NCBI GenBank assembly: GCA_032718475.1
Contig: JAUCBJ010002670.1
Coordinates: 1-59,505, forward strand
Source: Nemertoderma westbladi
Lineage: Eukaryota; Xenacoelomorpha; Nemertodermatida; Nemertodermatidae
Direction of reading: 5' to 3'
DNA length: 59,505 bases
How positions within the stretch are numbered: the first letter of the stretch is position 1; each line of letters begins with the position of its first letter. A program made the translations under genes and the position numbers. Below the pieces are notes generated by a model. It worked only from the letters and a program-made list of their open reading frames with translations. It was not told the origin of the DNA and did no database searches. Positions 23,134 through 33,749 of the stretch are shown here, piece by piece.

Positions 23134-23318
23134 TGTACAAATTTAGGAATCGCGTAATTTTTATTGAAATTAATATCTCATATCTCTCCAAATCACATAC
23201 GCGTTTCGACCTTACTGGGTTGGGTCTCTTCAGCGTGGTGTCAGATTCGAACCTGGAACCTCGAGGTGGAAGCCGAGACAACAACCACTAGGCCACAGGT
23301 TCTTGAGATATGGAGTAT
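23128..23318 (-). mobile_element. tRNA-derived SINE, copy 2
   Basis: A box TGGCCTAGTGG (reverse complement of 23285-23295) matches the Pol III A-box consensus. The B box GGTTCGAATC is the reverse complement of 23244-23253. The body runs to TAAATTTGTACAATGGG near 23130. The A box is intact here, unlike copy 1, so this is nearer the source sequence. Small plus-strand frames across it are not genes. Confidence 0.78.
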
Positions 23319-23561
23319 TAATTTCAAAGCCAGCTGCCATTTTATTAGCTACTGATTTTTATTATTCATAGTAACAATGTACCAAAGTTATCCCCTGCCT
23401 ATAATTATATTTTGAATAGTGAAAGAGATACGAATTAAAGAGATTATATTAAACATATATTTTAGATGAATGTGAACATGAACCTCAACATATAGACCAG
23501 TAACAGACATTCACTACAACCTAAAAATCAGTTTTTACAAATCAGTATGATTATTATTATT

Positions 23562-24096
23562 TTAGTTATTAACGTTAAAGCCACGGAACACATATGAACG
23601 CAATGGGTGACAGTCATCAGAATTTTCACTTTCACCATCTATGTGAAACTCATCTCTCCCACCCTTGTGTAAACCACAATCTCTGGTATCCACTTCACAA
23701 CCCTCCTCACTAATCACTCCTACTGTATCGCTGAGCACTTCGAATACCGACAAAAATGCCATCAGAGTTAGATGGGGATAGTGATAAGATATCAGGAATT
23801 ATCTCCAGAATATACTAACTGTAACATTTTGTCTTGGCTGTACAGTTATGGTTTGGCCGTGTTTCCTACATGGTTGCCACATAGAGCTGCTCTACATGAT
23901 ATGTTCTTGATGAGGATTTCGCTATCAACAACGTTGAAAAGTAATTCGTGGGCCTTACCAATGCCTACAATCTTATCTGGTGCAGGCTTGAGTAGGTTAG
24001 CAGAGTTGTCGACATCCTCCATTGTGTAGGTATAAATAGTTGTGCGACTACAAGATCACAACATATCTACAATTTCATTACTACCAGGTGTTGGTA
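23562..24096 (-). pseudogene. Duplicated C-terminal end of the candidate DDE transposase
   Basis: The minus-strand frame ends with EEGCEVDTRDCGLHKGGRDE, FHIDGESENSDD and a natural stop at 23562-23564. It is an almost exact second copy of the end of the gene at 20905-23133 and lacks all catalytic motifs because the duplicated block ends at 24096. Confidence 0.75.
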
Positions 24097-24136
24097 TTAA
24101 TGTACAGAATATTAAATTTAGAAGCACTGCTATCAG

Positions 24137-24270
24137 TACTGATGTAAGTATGTTGCGAGCGGTAGTATCAATAATACCGTTAATAACACATATATTTTTC
24201 CCCGGGGAATAATATATGTGATATTACCGGTATTATTGATAGTACCACTCGCAACATACAGACATCTGTA
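24137..24270. repeat. 134-bp near-perfect palindrome
   Basis: The arms read outward from CCCCGGGG at 24200-24207. GTATGTTGCGAGCGGTAGTA on the left pairs with its near reverse complement on the right, and AATAATACC pairs with GGTATTATT. The two ends are exactly equidistant from the centre at 24203.5. It has only a handful of mismatches and essentially no loop. It could be a minimal foldback transposon or a cruciform-forming end-to-end junction. Confidence 0.9.
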
Positions 24271-24388
24271 CCGTTTCCAATTAGAATAATGCAATCAATG
24301 GTGCTTGCTATAATTAATAAGGTAACAGTTCCGTATAGCACTACATTTTTATAACATAATTCATTGTTACCATGTCATCATTGTTGAG

Positions 24389-24740
24389 TTCTAGAACAGA
24401 ATATTAATATAATATACACTATTCTAGAACATAAATAATGTTCTAGAACATATGGCCAGTTATTTCTCAAATTTAAAATTGCTAGTTAATTAAAAAAATA
24501 TTCAAAAAATTTTGAGGTGCAACATGCACAAAGGTCAAATAAAGTCAATTAACAGACAGGTACGGAGTAAATTATACGACATCATAGCATTTTGTGAGGA
24601 GAGCATTAAACCACGAAGATAAGTTTACCGAAAAACTGACAGAATACAAGTGGAGGCAACTGATAAGAAAATGAAAATTAAACGGATTCCATGAGATATT
24701 ATAGGCCAACTAAAGCCAATACCCAATGGATAAATAAACT
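24389..24740 (+). mobile_element. Merlin-type relic with transposase C-terminal fragment
   Basis: Three copies of TTCTAGAA (24389, 24422, 24441), the motif that marks Merlin elements elsewhere in the window, precede a degraded frame at about 24600-24733. That frame reads KLTEYKWRQLIRK, then a stop and residual sequence ending near KPIPNG. It aligns with the transposase C-terminus (HLDEYRWRMLHKRS). Ends could not be located. Possibly another internal-deletion derivative like 4530-5127. Confidence 0.5.
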
Positions 24741-25020
24741 AAATAGTTACATTAGTTACATTTAGTTACAAAAACTCTATAATCAATATTAATTTAAATT
24801 TAGGCCTATTCTGAAATTTATTTAAAGATAGTCTTTTATTTTATTTTTAATAATAACGGAGAAACCACCCAGAGAAACCCAACTGTTAGAAATAGACCAG
24901 GCAGCCCAATAGGGTTGGCAACTCAAAAAAAATTTCGTATAAATGTAAAAAGTCATGTAAAAAGGTGTGCTGTGCTGATCACGAATCTGAAAACTGTTTT
25001 TAATTTCTTTAACTTTTAAT

Positions 25021-25370
25021 GACTTTAACTTTAACTTTAACTTTAACTTTAACTTTAACTTTAACTTTAACTTTAACTTTAACTTTAACTTTAACTTTAA
25101 CTTTAACTTTAACTTTAACTTTAACTTTAACTTTAACTTTAACTTTAACTTTAACTTTAACTTTAACTTTAACTTTAACTTTAACTTTAACTTTAACTTT
25201 AACTTTAACTTTAACTTTAACTTTAACTTTAACTTTAACTTTAACTTTAACTTTAACTTTAACTTTAACTTTAACTTTAACTTTAACTTTAACTTTAACT
25301 TTAACTTTAACTTTAACTTTAACTTTAACTTTAACTTTAACTTTAACTTTAACTTTAACTTTAACTTTAA
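25021..25370. repeat. (TTTAAC)n hexanucleotide array, about 58 copies
   Basis: Around 350 bp of essentially perfect TTTAAC repeats. It is open in several frames on both strands (Leu-Thr, Val-Lys and Leu-Lys dipeptide runs), none of which should be read as genes. The hexamer is not a known telomere unit. The perfection implies recent expansion or homogenisation. Confidence 0.98.
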
Positions 25371-25582
25371 CAATTTTCCGTATATACATACATGTAATTA
25401 AATTGCACCGCATAATATTGGGTAGTTATGAAATAATAATACAGTAGTACGTAGATCTTATGCCATGCTATTTAATTCCTATTAGGATATTTAACGGTGC
25501 ACAGACGGTGGCTTGCCGGGAAGGCCCATTACGCCCACCACCTCCTTTACACGTGTACTGTACACTACAGTATATAACAAGG

Positions 25583-25945
25583 TCTAACTAAAACTAAATT
25601 ACATACCTAAAACAAATGTAGAAAACACAGTATATCGTTTAAATGGTATTAATTTCTATATTATGCATATATATATTAAGATTACGTATTGTACTTAAAC
25701 AATCCGTATATAGTACATCTAACTAAAACTAAATTACATACCTAAAACAAATGTAGAAAACACAGTATATCGTTTAAATGGTATTAATTTCTATATTATG
25801 CATGCATATAATAAGATTACGTATTGTACTTAAACAATCCGTATATAGTACATCTAACTAAAACTAAATTACATACCTAGAATAAATGTTTAAAACACAG
25901 TATATCGTTTAAATGGTATTAATTTCTATATTATTATGCATGCAC
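25583..25945 (+). repeat. 135-bp tandem repeat, 2.7 copies
   Basis: Units start with TCTAACTAAAACTAAATTAC at 25583, 25718 and 25853, exactly 135 bp apart. The first two are nearly identical; the third is partial and has a few differences (AGAATAAATGTTTAAAACAC). A short satellite or a tandemly duplicated element end. Confidence 0.92.
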
Positions 25946-26189
25946 ACAAGGGTATAAGTGGATTGATTTTATATGTAGATATAAAGCCGTTCTAATAAAA
26001 AAGCCTTTCTAATAAGAGTTACTGTATGCTGGATTGAGGAAAGGGTTTAAGAAAATGATTGTAATAGGTGGGATAATGCTAAAAAATTAACTGAGATTTG
26101 TAAGATTTGGATAATGCTATAAAATAAGCTAAGATATATAAGTTTATAGGATGACAAATTTATAACTAGTGTACTAAATTTTATATGAG

Positions 26190-28480
26190 CTACTTATTAT
26201 TGGTTTTGATTACTTGTTTTTAGATATCGTTTTAGAGACAATTTAAAGATAGATATTCTAGGTGAGTGCCTTACAGAGATTGGGAGGCTGTTCCAGACCT
26301 CGGGTGCTTGGACCCTGATGGATTGCCTGGCGACCAATAGCCTAGTCCGGTGCGTAACATAGTTGTTGTTAGTAGCGGAGCGGGTACGGTGGTCGTGAGT
26401 CGTAGATGAGAGTGTGAGTAGTTGGGGAAATATGTCTTGTGGCAGTATGTTGTTTATATAGTTAAAACAGATAGTTGACACCTGTATAATGTAGATTGCG
26501 CGTATAGTTAGTGGTTGGAAATCAGTGTTACCCCTGCTTTGTACTATCCGTTGTGCCCTCTGTTGTAGTCGGTGCAGTGATTTAATTGTAGTGTTCGGGT
26601 TGACAGTATCTGTCTGTCGTTTCCGCCTTCGCCTGGGGTGTCGATGTATTCGCGTTTGTCTTGGTGGCCCTGTATTGTCGTTGTTTGTATTAGATTTTTG
26701 TGCCCAGACAGCATTGCAGTATTGTAAGTAGGGGTCTATCATCGTGTTATACAGTATTGTGAGAATCTGTGGGTTGATGAAGTTTTTTATTTTGTTTATA
26801 ATACCGATATTCCGGCTTATTTTTCTCCGTATGTATTCGAAATGGTGTTTCCAAGTGAGGTGTTGATCTAGTAAAACACCTAGAAATTTGATTACAGTAC
26901 GTCGTTCTATTGGTGTGTGGTTTATTGTTACAGTTGTGTTAGCGTCTAGTTTCAGTTTTCTGTTGTTAGTATGGAAGATAATGTAGTTAGTTTTCTTTAT
27001 ATTGAGGGATAGTCGGTTTAGTTGGAACCATTTAGTCAGTTTAGATAAATCGTCGTTTAGATGTGAGATAAGTTGATGAATGTCCTTTCCTGCTTTTAGA
27101 ATGTTCGTGTCGTCAGCAAACAGAATAAATATGTGGTTTTCGAATATGTTTGTGATGTCGTTAGTGTAAATAATGAACAGTAGTGGGCTTAGTAAGCTGC
27201 CTTGCGGTAAGCCTATGAGCATTGTAAGTTCTTTAGATTTTCCGTTTGCTACTGTAACATATTGTATTCTGTCAGTGAGGTAGTTCGTGAACCAGTCGAG
27301 GGCTGTACCTGTAATCCCGTATCGATGTAGCTTTTGTAGTAATATTTGGTGGTTCACTGTATCAAATGCCTTAGAGAGGTCCAGAGACACCCCACAGTGA
27401 ACTCACCCTTGTCCAGTGAATTAGTCACATGTTCTAGGAGGGTTAATAATGCGTGTTGGGTGGACCGTTTGGTTCTAAATCCGAATTGTGCTGGTGTTAG
27501 TATTGCCTGTATGGTTAAATAGTCTGTTAGTTCGGTGTGTACAATTTTTTCGAGTATTTTTGAGAAGTATGTAAGTACTGATATTGGTCTGTAATTTTGT
27601 ACGAATGTCGGATTTTCTGATTTGAAAATAGGTGTGATACGCGCAATTTTCATTTGTTTTGGTACTGAGCCGCTACTGAGAGATATATTCACAATGTATG
27701 AGAGCGGTTCAGCTATTAGTGTGATAGTCGGGTACACAGCAGCGGCTGGCAATTCGTCATGGCCTGGGCTTGTCTGCTTGTTTAATCCGTTGGCAGTCAG
27801 TATTATTTCTTGAGGGGTAAATAGTATTGAAGGTGTGTAGTTTTTCGGAGGGTTCTGTCTGAGGGAGGTAGTCTAGAGGAGATCCGTTCGGTTTTGGTAT
27901 CTGTTTGTCTAATGTAATACGTACAGTTTGATAATGACTATTGAAACAGTTAGTAATCTCCTTATGGTCTGTGTATGTGCGATTGTTGTTGATTATTAGT
28001 GATGGTGCGGATTGTTTAGGTTGTCTTTGAAGGAGTCCTGTTATGTGTTTCCATACTGTTCTTGTTGTCTGAGTTTTGAAATCCAGTGCTTTACTGTAGA
28101 AATCTTTCTTAGCTGTTCGTAGTATGCTGTCGAGTAGGTTTCTGTATGTTTTAAATTTTAGTAAGTTTTCTGCTGTTGGATGTTTAGTATAATTTCCATA
28201 GAGTCTGTCCCGTTTTCTCTGTGCTTTGTATAATGTGTCTGTAAACCATGGTTTCTGTATATTTCGCACCTTAGTTCGTTCTAGAGGGAAGTTGATATCG
28301 AATTTTCGTTTATAGATAGTTATAAATGCATCATAAGCATTGTCTGCAGAATTCTTAGTGTATACTACAGTCCAGTCTGTATTTTGTAGACTCGTTTTGA
28401 AATTTCGTTGATTGATTTTATCATTTATTTTTCGCTTGAAAATGTATTGCCGTATTGTAGTTATAAAGATTAAGATAATT
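26190..28480 (-). mobile_element. LINE D (CR1/L2-like), minus strand, 5'-truncated
   Basis: On the minus strand from 28480: the end of the endonuclease-RT linker with QRNFKTSLQNTDWTVVY, the frame 28269-27757 (RNIQKPWFTDTLYKAQRKRD), the RT start (27752-27354) and the main RT frame (27390-26197, 397 codons). RT blocks are LDLSKAFDTVNHQILL, GLPQGSLLSPLLFIIYTND and the catalytic ILFADDTNIL. A CR1-type tail follows (WNSLPISVRHSPRISIFK). One-base frameshifts near 27390 and 27757 break the ORF, but the palm residues are intact. The 5' edge stops about 10-20 bases from the Merlin transposon at 28500. Confidence 0.88.
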
Positions 28481-28490
28481 TATATTATTA

Positions 28491-28499
28491 GTTTGACAC
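28491..28499 (+). repeat. Target-site duplication of Merlin element 2 (left)
   Basis: GTTTGACAC immediately before the left TIR. The identical nonamer follows the right TIR at 32553-32561. The length fits Merlin (8-9 bp). Confidence 0.95.
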
Positions 28500-28629
28500 G
28501 GTATTACTACACCTTGGGTCACACCTACGAAATTTTTTTTAATACATAAATAGGTTATTTAAGAATACTAATATTGTTCTACAATGTATATTAATAAATA
28601 GATAATTGTTCTAGAATGTATATTAACAG

Positions 28630-29401
28630 TTAGTTAATTGGATACTCTTGCTTTACTAATTCAATAAGGTCGTTAAACGGTGAACGTTTGTGAAGCATCC
28701 TCCACCGATACTCATCCAGGTGACTTTGAAGTAAATTCAATCTAGTGCCTTTCCGTTGCTTCATTATCATAAGTTTGGCATGTCCCCATAATCCTTCTAT
28801 AAGTTGTGTGTTCGCTCCGGTGATCTGGTCTACGAATCTACCACGCCCCTTCTTACTGTGGTTTACGTGTTTGTGGAAGTATTTACCGCTGCCGTCACAG
28901 GCTTTCCATGGAAAACGTTTGCTAGTTATCCCAACAGTTTTGCCGCAGTATGCAGCCCATTCGTCGCTAAATATCGTTGTACCACCTTTGACATTGCTCT
29001 CTAGAATCGGACGCAAGGTTCTCATGTTCCTTCTTTTAACTATGAACATTCTAACGTCTACTTCTCGATCCAGTCGCTTCCAAGCTATGCCAAAAATCCA
29101 GGGTCCAACAACCATAGTACCATAATTGTTAGATCTAGTTCCTACAACCTTATGTTTTATCTTTCGATTACGCTTTTTGAAAGGTACATCTCCTAGAAGT
29201 CTTCGCCCACGTTTATATTTTCTTCTTCCACGAAACAATGATTCGTCGATTTGTACTGTTTCCCCAACTCCCCCCATTAGCTCAGCGTTATCTTTGTCTT
29301 TTGCGAACAGCTCTCTAATGTAATTTTGCCAATCCACTATCTTAGTCATAGACTTTCCTACCAGTCCATCAAACAATCGTAGTGTGACTCTAGCGGACAT
29401 G
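28630..29401 (-). pseudogene. Merlin transposase 2, C-terminal part
   Basis: IS1595/ISXO2-like transposase. The minus-strand frame from 29401 reads [27 protein letters not shown] (first Asp), a basic KRGRRLLGD region, FSDEWAAYCGKT (second Asp), and NTQLIEGLWGHAKL (likely catalytic Glu). It ends KQEYPIN with a stop at 28630-28632. The catalytic half is therefore intact over about 257 codons. It is cut off from its N-terminus by the LINE. The apparent start MFFFIINM seen on the minus strand is LINE sequence, not the real start. Confidence 0.93.
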
Positions 29402-31738
29402 TTGATTATAAAAAAGAACATTTCTCAATCTGGGGTTTTACCTATAGGTCTAAGCGATCATTTTATAGTTTTTTGCACAAGAAAGACACAAAAATCTTTT
29501 TTCGGGGATCATAAAACAGTAACAGTTAGGTCTATGAAAAATTACAGCAAGGAACGCTTTTTAAGTTTGTTAGTTAATTCTGACTGGGAACCCTGTTTTA
29601 AGGCCGCTGAAATTAACCTTGCGTACACTGTTTTTAAAGATATATTTTTAAAGGCACTTAATACTGTAGCACCAATTAAAGAAATTAGTCTTAAACAACA
29701 CACTGAGCCCTGGATGACCTCGGGTATTCTTAGTAATATCAGAGAAAGAGATAACTATTTGTATAAATTTAGGAAATACCGTGTTTTAGCTGATTATAAT
29801 AATTACTGCAAATATAGAAACCTTGTCCAACGGGAAATAAAAAAAGCTAAATCTGAATATTTGTACAACAAAATAAGTGAGAATAAAGATAATCCAAAAA
29901 GTCTATGGTCTACCCTAAAATCTTTAGGTTATAAAAACCTTAAATCTAAATCGAATATTGTTCTGCAAGATAACGGTGAGCTGATTCATGATCATACTCT
30001 AGTTAGTAATTTATTTAATAATTATTTTACTAATGTTGCCTCTAATTTAGTTAAGAAATTACCGTTATCAAATAATAAATATAGTATAGGGTCCGAAACT
30101 CTAAATAATTTTTATTTAGAAAAGTTACAAAATTCAGAAAAGTTATTTTTAAAACCCGTTTCTGAGGATTTCGTTTTTATAAATCTACTTAGCCTATCAG
30201 CCTCAAAAAGTACCGGTCTAGATCTAATACCTGCCCGTTTTCTTAAGGATGGTGCTGAAGTACTTAAAGTGCCTATTACTTTTATTATTAATTACTCTAT
30301 CGTAGATAATGTAGTACCAGACGAACTGAAATTAGCTAAGGTTGTTCCTCTGTATAAAAAGAATAGTAAAGTAGAACCCTGTAATTACAGACCTGTTAGT
30401 ATCTTAAGTATTGTATCTAAAATTCTAGAACGTTCTGTTTTTCTACAGCTGGAGGCACATCTTAGTAGGCTAAATCTGATCTATGAACTTCAGTCCGGTT
30501 TTCGTAAATCATATTCTACAGACACCTGCCTTATTAACTTAACTGATACAATTAGATGTAATAACGCAAAGGGTTTATATACTGGTATGGTAATGTTGGA
30601 CCTACAAAAGGCTTTCGATACTGTAGATCACGAAATTCTGCTTGGTAAGTTAGGCCTGATGGGTGTAGGTTCTATAGACTGGTTCAAGTCCTACCTGTCA
30701 GACAGAGGTCAAACTGTAGTCATTAGCAAATCGCAGTCTACTCTACAAGAGTATTACAAGAGCATTACCTGTGGTGTACCGCAAGGTAGTATATTAGGTC
30801 CTCTGCTTTTTGTATGCTATGTAAATGATATGATAAGTAGTATAGATCCCGATTTTAAACTCATTTTATATGCCGACGACAGTGCTCTTATTTTCTCTCA
30901 TAAAGATCCTATCCATATTTCCCAAAAGTTAAGTGCAGTTCTAGAATCCTGTAATGAGTGGTTGGTTGATAATAAGCTATCCATTCACTACGGTAAGACT
31001 GAAAGTATTTTGTTTGGTTCCAAAAGAAAGTTAAAGAAGGTAACTAAGTTTGAAGTCACTAGTAATGGACATAAGATTGAAAATAAAAAGGAAGTTAAAT
31101 ATTTAGGCGCCACATTGGATAACTGCTTATCAGGAGAAAGTACAGTGAAAAATATTTTCTCGAAAGTTAACAGTAGGCTTAGGTTTCTATACAGAAATAA
31201 AAATAGTTTGAACACCGACTCCCGCAAGTTACTTTGCTCTTCTTTAATACAGTGTCACATGGACTATGCGTGCTCTTCTTGGTATGAAGGCTTAACCAAA
31301 CAGCTTAAATGTAAATTACAAGTAGCTCAGAATAAAGTAGTACGATTTATTAAAGAATACAAACCTAGGCACCACCTAACTCCAGATGACTTTTCTGAAT
31401 CTGGACTACTTAACTTAGATAGTAGAGTTAAGCAGCTACGCCTTAACCATGTGCATAAAGTGTATAATGGTAAATGTCCCAATTACCTAAAACAAAAATT
31501 CAACAGAGTACGCGATACACACTCTTACAGTACCAGAGCTAGTGCTTCAAACTTCTACCTCCCGAATTGTAAATCCTTTGAATCTGATACTTTCTTTTTT
31601 AACGGCATAAAAAATTGGAACGCTCTGCCTAATGAAATTAAAAACCTAAATAATCAACATTCTTTTAAATCTGCAGTTAAATCTCATCTCCGTGTGCAAT
31701 GTAAAAATAGGTACAATAGTTCTACAGTAAGTTATTAG
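29402..31738 (+). CDS. LINE A ORF2 fragment: end of endonuclease plus complete reverse transcriptase
   Basis: One uninterrupted frame of about 778 codons. It opens with the last endonuclease motif (GLSDHFIVF), then a Lys-rich linker (about residues 100-200). The RT follows, with fingers/palm blocks [34 protein letters not shown] (first Asp, near residue 400), [19 protein letters not shown] and [13 protein letters not shown] (catalytic YADD, near residue 496). It ends with a thumb and C-terminal segment ([20 protein letters not shown]). The CR1/jockey-like group is likely. No stop or frameshift is visible, so the copy is young. It lacks the endonuclease N-terminus and a promoter and should not move by itself. 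The frame also reads upstream into Merlin sequence (MTLADM); those residues are not part of the element. Confidence 0.92.
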   Translation: MIIKKNISQSGVLPIGLSDHFIVFCTRKTQKSFFGDHKTVTVRSMKNYSKERFLSLLVNSDWEPCFKAAEINLAYTVFKDIFLKALNTVAPIKEISLKQHTEPWMTSGILSNIRERDNYLYKFRKYRVLADYNNYCKYRNLVQREIKKAKSEYLYNKISENKDNPKSLWSTLKSLGYKNLKSKSNIVLQDNGELIHDHTLVSNLFNNYFTNVASNLVKKLPLSNNKYSIGSETLNNFYLEKLQNSEKLFLKPVSEDFVFINLLSLSASKSTGLDLIPARFLKDGAEVLKVPITFIINYSIVDNVVPDELKLAKVVPLYKKNSKVEPCNYRPVSILSIVSKILERSVFLQLEAHLSRLNLIYELQSGFRKSYSTDTCLINLTDTIRCNNAKGLYTGMVMLDLQKAFDTVDHEILLGKLGLMGVGSIDWFKSYLSDRGQTVVISKSQSTLQEYYKSITCGVPQGSILGPLLFVCYVNDMISSIDPDFKLILYADDSALIFSHKDPIHISQKLSAVLESCNEWLVDNKLSIHYGKTESILFGSKRKLKKVTKFEVTSNGHKIENKKEVKYLGATLDNCLSGESTVKNIFSKVNSRLRFLYRNKNSLNTDSRKLLCSSLIQCHMDYACSSWYEGLTKQLKCKLQVAQNKVVRFIKEYKPRHHLTPDDFSESGLLNLDSRVKQLRLNHVHKVYNGKCPNYLKQKFNRVRDTHSYSTRASASNFYLPNCKSFESDTFFFNGIKNWNALPNEIKNLNNQHSFKSAVKSHLRVQCKNRYNSSTVSY

Positions 31739-32061
31739 TTTATTAATTATTTACTATTTATACTGTAATTACGTTTTATAATAAATTGTTCTGTACATTA
31801 CATCTTTATCGTTGAGTCGGGCATTGTCACGCTCTCGGTAAAGTTGTACATGTACATAGTGTAATTACGTTTTATATTGGTTTTAGGTTAGCGTAGTGTA
31901 ATATTGTATTTGTAACCAAGTAACATAAAGGACCCCCTTGGAAATAAGCTGCAAAGCTTTAGGGGTAATCCTATATGTTATGTTGGACAATACCTTTATA
32001 CCGGTACATTGTTTGGTGTATTTGTTATTGTTTTTACATAATGTATAAATAAATCTATCTA
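31739..32061 (+). other. LINE A 3' UTR and tail
   Basis: Follows the ORF stop. It includes two copies of a TGTAATTACGTTTTATA stretch, GTACATGTACATAG, and an ATCT-type terminal repeat. The same 3' UTR appears inverted at 7645-7990, which fixes the element's 3' end. Confidence 0.85.
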
Positions 32062-32370
32062 ACATGATCCAGAAAATTTGCTCCACAAGCAAATTAGAAC
32101 TCGAACTGAACCACGTACCTTCACGAGCTGATCTTTGATGTTTGTGAGGTCCCCTACAGCGCCAGGTCAACCTAGGAAATCCATATCTCATTCTCCTCCA
32201 AATGTATGCACTATAATATAAGTACATCCTTCTGACTTACATGTTGATTCAGCGTTTGCAGAAGGTAACAATCCGGATGACTGTGCATAGTTAATTGCAT
32301 TCTTTTCAGAGCATAATTTTGCACCAATTTCCTTTATATTTAAATCATTCGACAATCTTTAATGTGAATG
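32062..32370 (-). pseudogene. Merlin transposase 2, N-terminal part
   Basis: On the minus strand the frame reads LNIKEIGAKLCSEKNAINYA, then QSSGLLPSAN and CKSEGC. After a one-base frameshift near 32190 it continues RMRYGFPRLTWRCRGPHKHQ, then REGTWFSSS and EQIFWIM, where the LINE junction falls. This parallels the N-terminus of Merlin 1 (ESAIFYAQSIGLLPSND; RKGTWFSNSKF). No in-frame ATG was found at the expected start. The frameshift means the transposase was probably defective even before or apart from the LINE insertion, unless an intron is involved. Confidence 0.85.
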
Positions 32371-33021
32371 ACGTGAAACATCACTCATAGCGACAAAGTA
32401 CTGTTATTCGACAGTTATGCACTTTGAGCAAGTGGTTATAATAAATATAAAACATTCTAGAATTCAATTACTATTGTTACAGTACGCTTAAAACACTATA
32501 AAACATGCTTATAATTAAATTTGTCAGGTGTGACCCAAGGTGTAGTAATACCGTTTGACACATCAATGCAATGTTCATTGTTTCTGATTAATTTTATTCG
32601 TTTATAGCGGCACTGTAGGGGTTGTCTTACCTGGTAGTATCGGCCTACTGTATTCACGAATGTTATTGGGGCTACATACAAGTTTTGGACCTTATTCGTT
32701 CTGTAAAAATGCAAATAAACCATCTCCACAGTTTTTTTAAACCTGAAATTTCACATCGGATTTGAACGCATTTATGACAGTGTATTACGATTGTGTTCTA
32801 GAACACGATGGTGATGGATAGCTATACCTATGTTTCTTTATAGCAACATAATATTTGCTGTATTAAACCCGCACACAACCAATGAATGCAGATATATTTA
32901 ATAATATTGAAACATAGTAAAAATAAATAGGAAATTGAAAGAAAATATAAGGCCCAATTTGATCTATCAACTTTATCAATCAACAGTGTTTGCAGTTTCG
33001 CAGACTGGCAGCAACACAAAC

Positions 33022-33210
33022 ATGGCGAAATCTCACCGTCCTTATTGTTTTGTTCCCAATTGCATGAACTCAAGTAGAAGAAATCCAGGTAAACTATTTT
33101 TTCAAGTTCCTCCAGAAGACTCAGTTAGAATTGCTTGGTACAGCCAGGTCTGCAAATACGGATTAATTTCATCGTCGAGAAGAATACATTGTTGCAGCGA
33201 CCACTTTGAT
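33022..33210 (+). CDS. THAP zinc-finger domain, first exon
   Basis: ATG at 33022 opens MAKSHRPYCFVPNC, giving the first two Cys of the C2CH zinc site. KLFFQVPPED and the conserved Trp (RIAWYSQV) follow, and CCSDHFD supplies the last Cys-His pair. All four ligands and the usual THAP spacing are present over about 60 residues. The codon for DHFD is followed exactly by GTAAGT (33211-33216), a consensus splice donor, as in many THAP genes. THAP domains bind DNA and occur in host regulators and in P-element-type transposases; which one applies is not visible. Confidence 0.85.
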
Positions 33211-33749
33211 GTAAGTACAGTAAAGTGTAAAGAATAGGCCCACACCCTACACACACCTAGTTAACTCTATTAATCTTTATTCATCATAGTCTACGAGCGT
33301 GTTTTGTTCAAAACATATGAAATTAACTATTTTATCGGCATTATAATTATTTATATTAAACCTGCTCAAGTTGGAATACATATTATTGCAAGTTTTTTTT
33401 TGTTCCAGAAGACATATAAAAACAAGCTAGTTTAGCTTCAGTTCCAAGGCAAGCTGTGGTCCATGAAAATCTTTGTTCGGTTGCTTACATGTATAAGCTG
33501 AGACATCCATACCCTATAAAGCACTTAAAACCCCAGGCCTAACACTCTCTGGAAAGTTTCAAGATGGAGCTCCAATGCATCCAAAGAAACAGTTCTAGAA
33601 CACTAGCTACAAATAGCTAATTATATACATCTTTTGTGGCCAATAATACACGTAATGTCTGTCATCCTCTGTGTTCTCACTATATCGAGTGTGCACTTTC
33701 GAATGGTCAATATTATGAATTCGTGTTACCATAGCAACGGGTTGTTTAT

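Larger units (their letters stand above)
23110..24096 (-). repeat. About 1-kb direct repeat, copy B
   Basis: Counterpart of 20438-21437. It includes the better-preserved SINE and a second C-terminal coding end of the candidate transposase. The similarity stops abruptly after ACTACCAGGTGTTGGT at about 24096, where unrelated AT-rich sequence begins. Confidence 0.92.
29402..32061 (+). mobile_element. LINE family A, 2.66-kb copy inside the Merlin transposase
   Basis: Starts within the end of the endonuclease domain (GLSDHF motif) and ends in AAATAAATCTATCT. It is flanked by a 5-bp duplication ACATG (29397-29401 and 32062-32066). The Merlin reading frame is continuous across the junction if the insert and one ACATG are removed. 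So a 5'-truncated LINE landed in the transposase gene. The short duplication is unusual for LINEs but the junctions are sharp. Confidence 0.93.
28500..32552 (-). mobile_element. Merlin DNA transposon 2, split by a LINE
   Basis: Perfect 27-bp TIRs start GGTATTACTACACCTTGGG (28500-28526) and are mirrored at 32526-32552, with a perfect 9-bp duplication outside. Subterminal TTCTAGAA sits at 28609 and 32455, about 110 and 90 bp from the ends. The transposase gene runs on the minus strand. The LINE at 29402-32061 splits it. Without that insertion the transposon would be about 1.4 kb, a normal size for Merlin. TIR identity suggests fairly recent movement. Confidence 0.95.

Noticed and set aside
25009-25447. 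Open frames of 134-183 codons on both strands (Leu-Lys, Val-Lys, Leu-Thr runs)
   Set aside because: They are the hexamer (TTTAAC)n read in different frames; no stop can occur in the repeat, so openness means nothing.
28745-29323. Plus-strand frames opposite Merlin transposase 2
   Set aside because: Antisense shadows; the minus strand carries the conserved catalytic residues.
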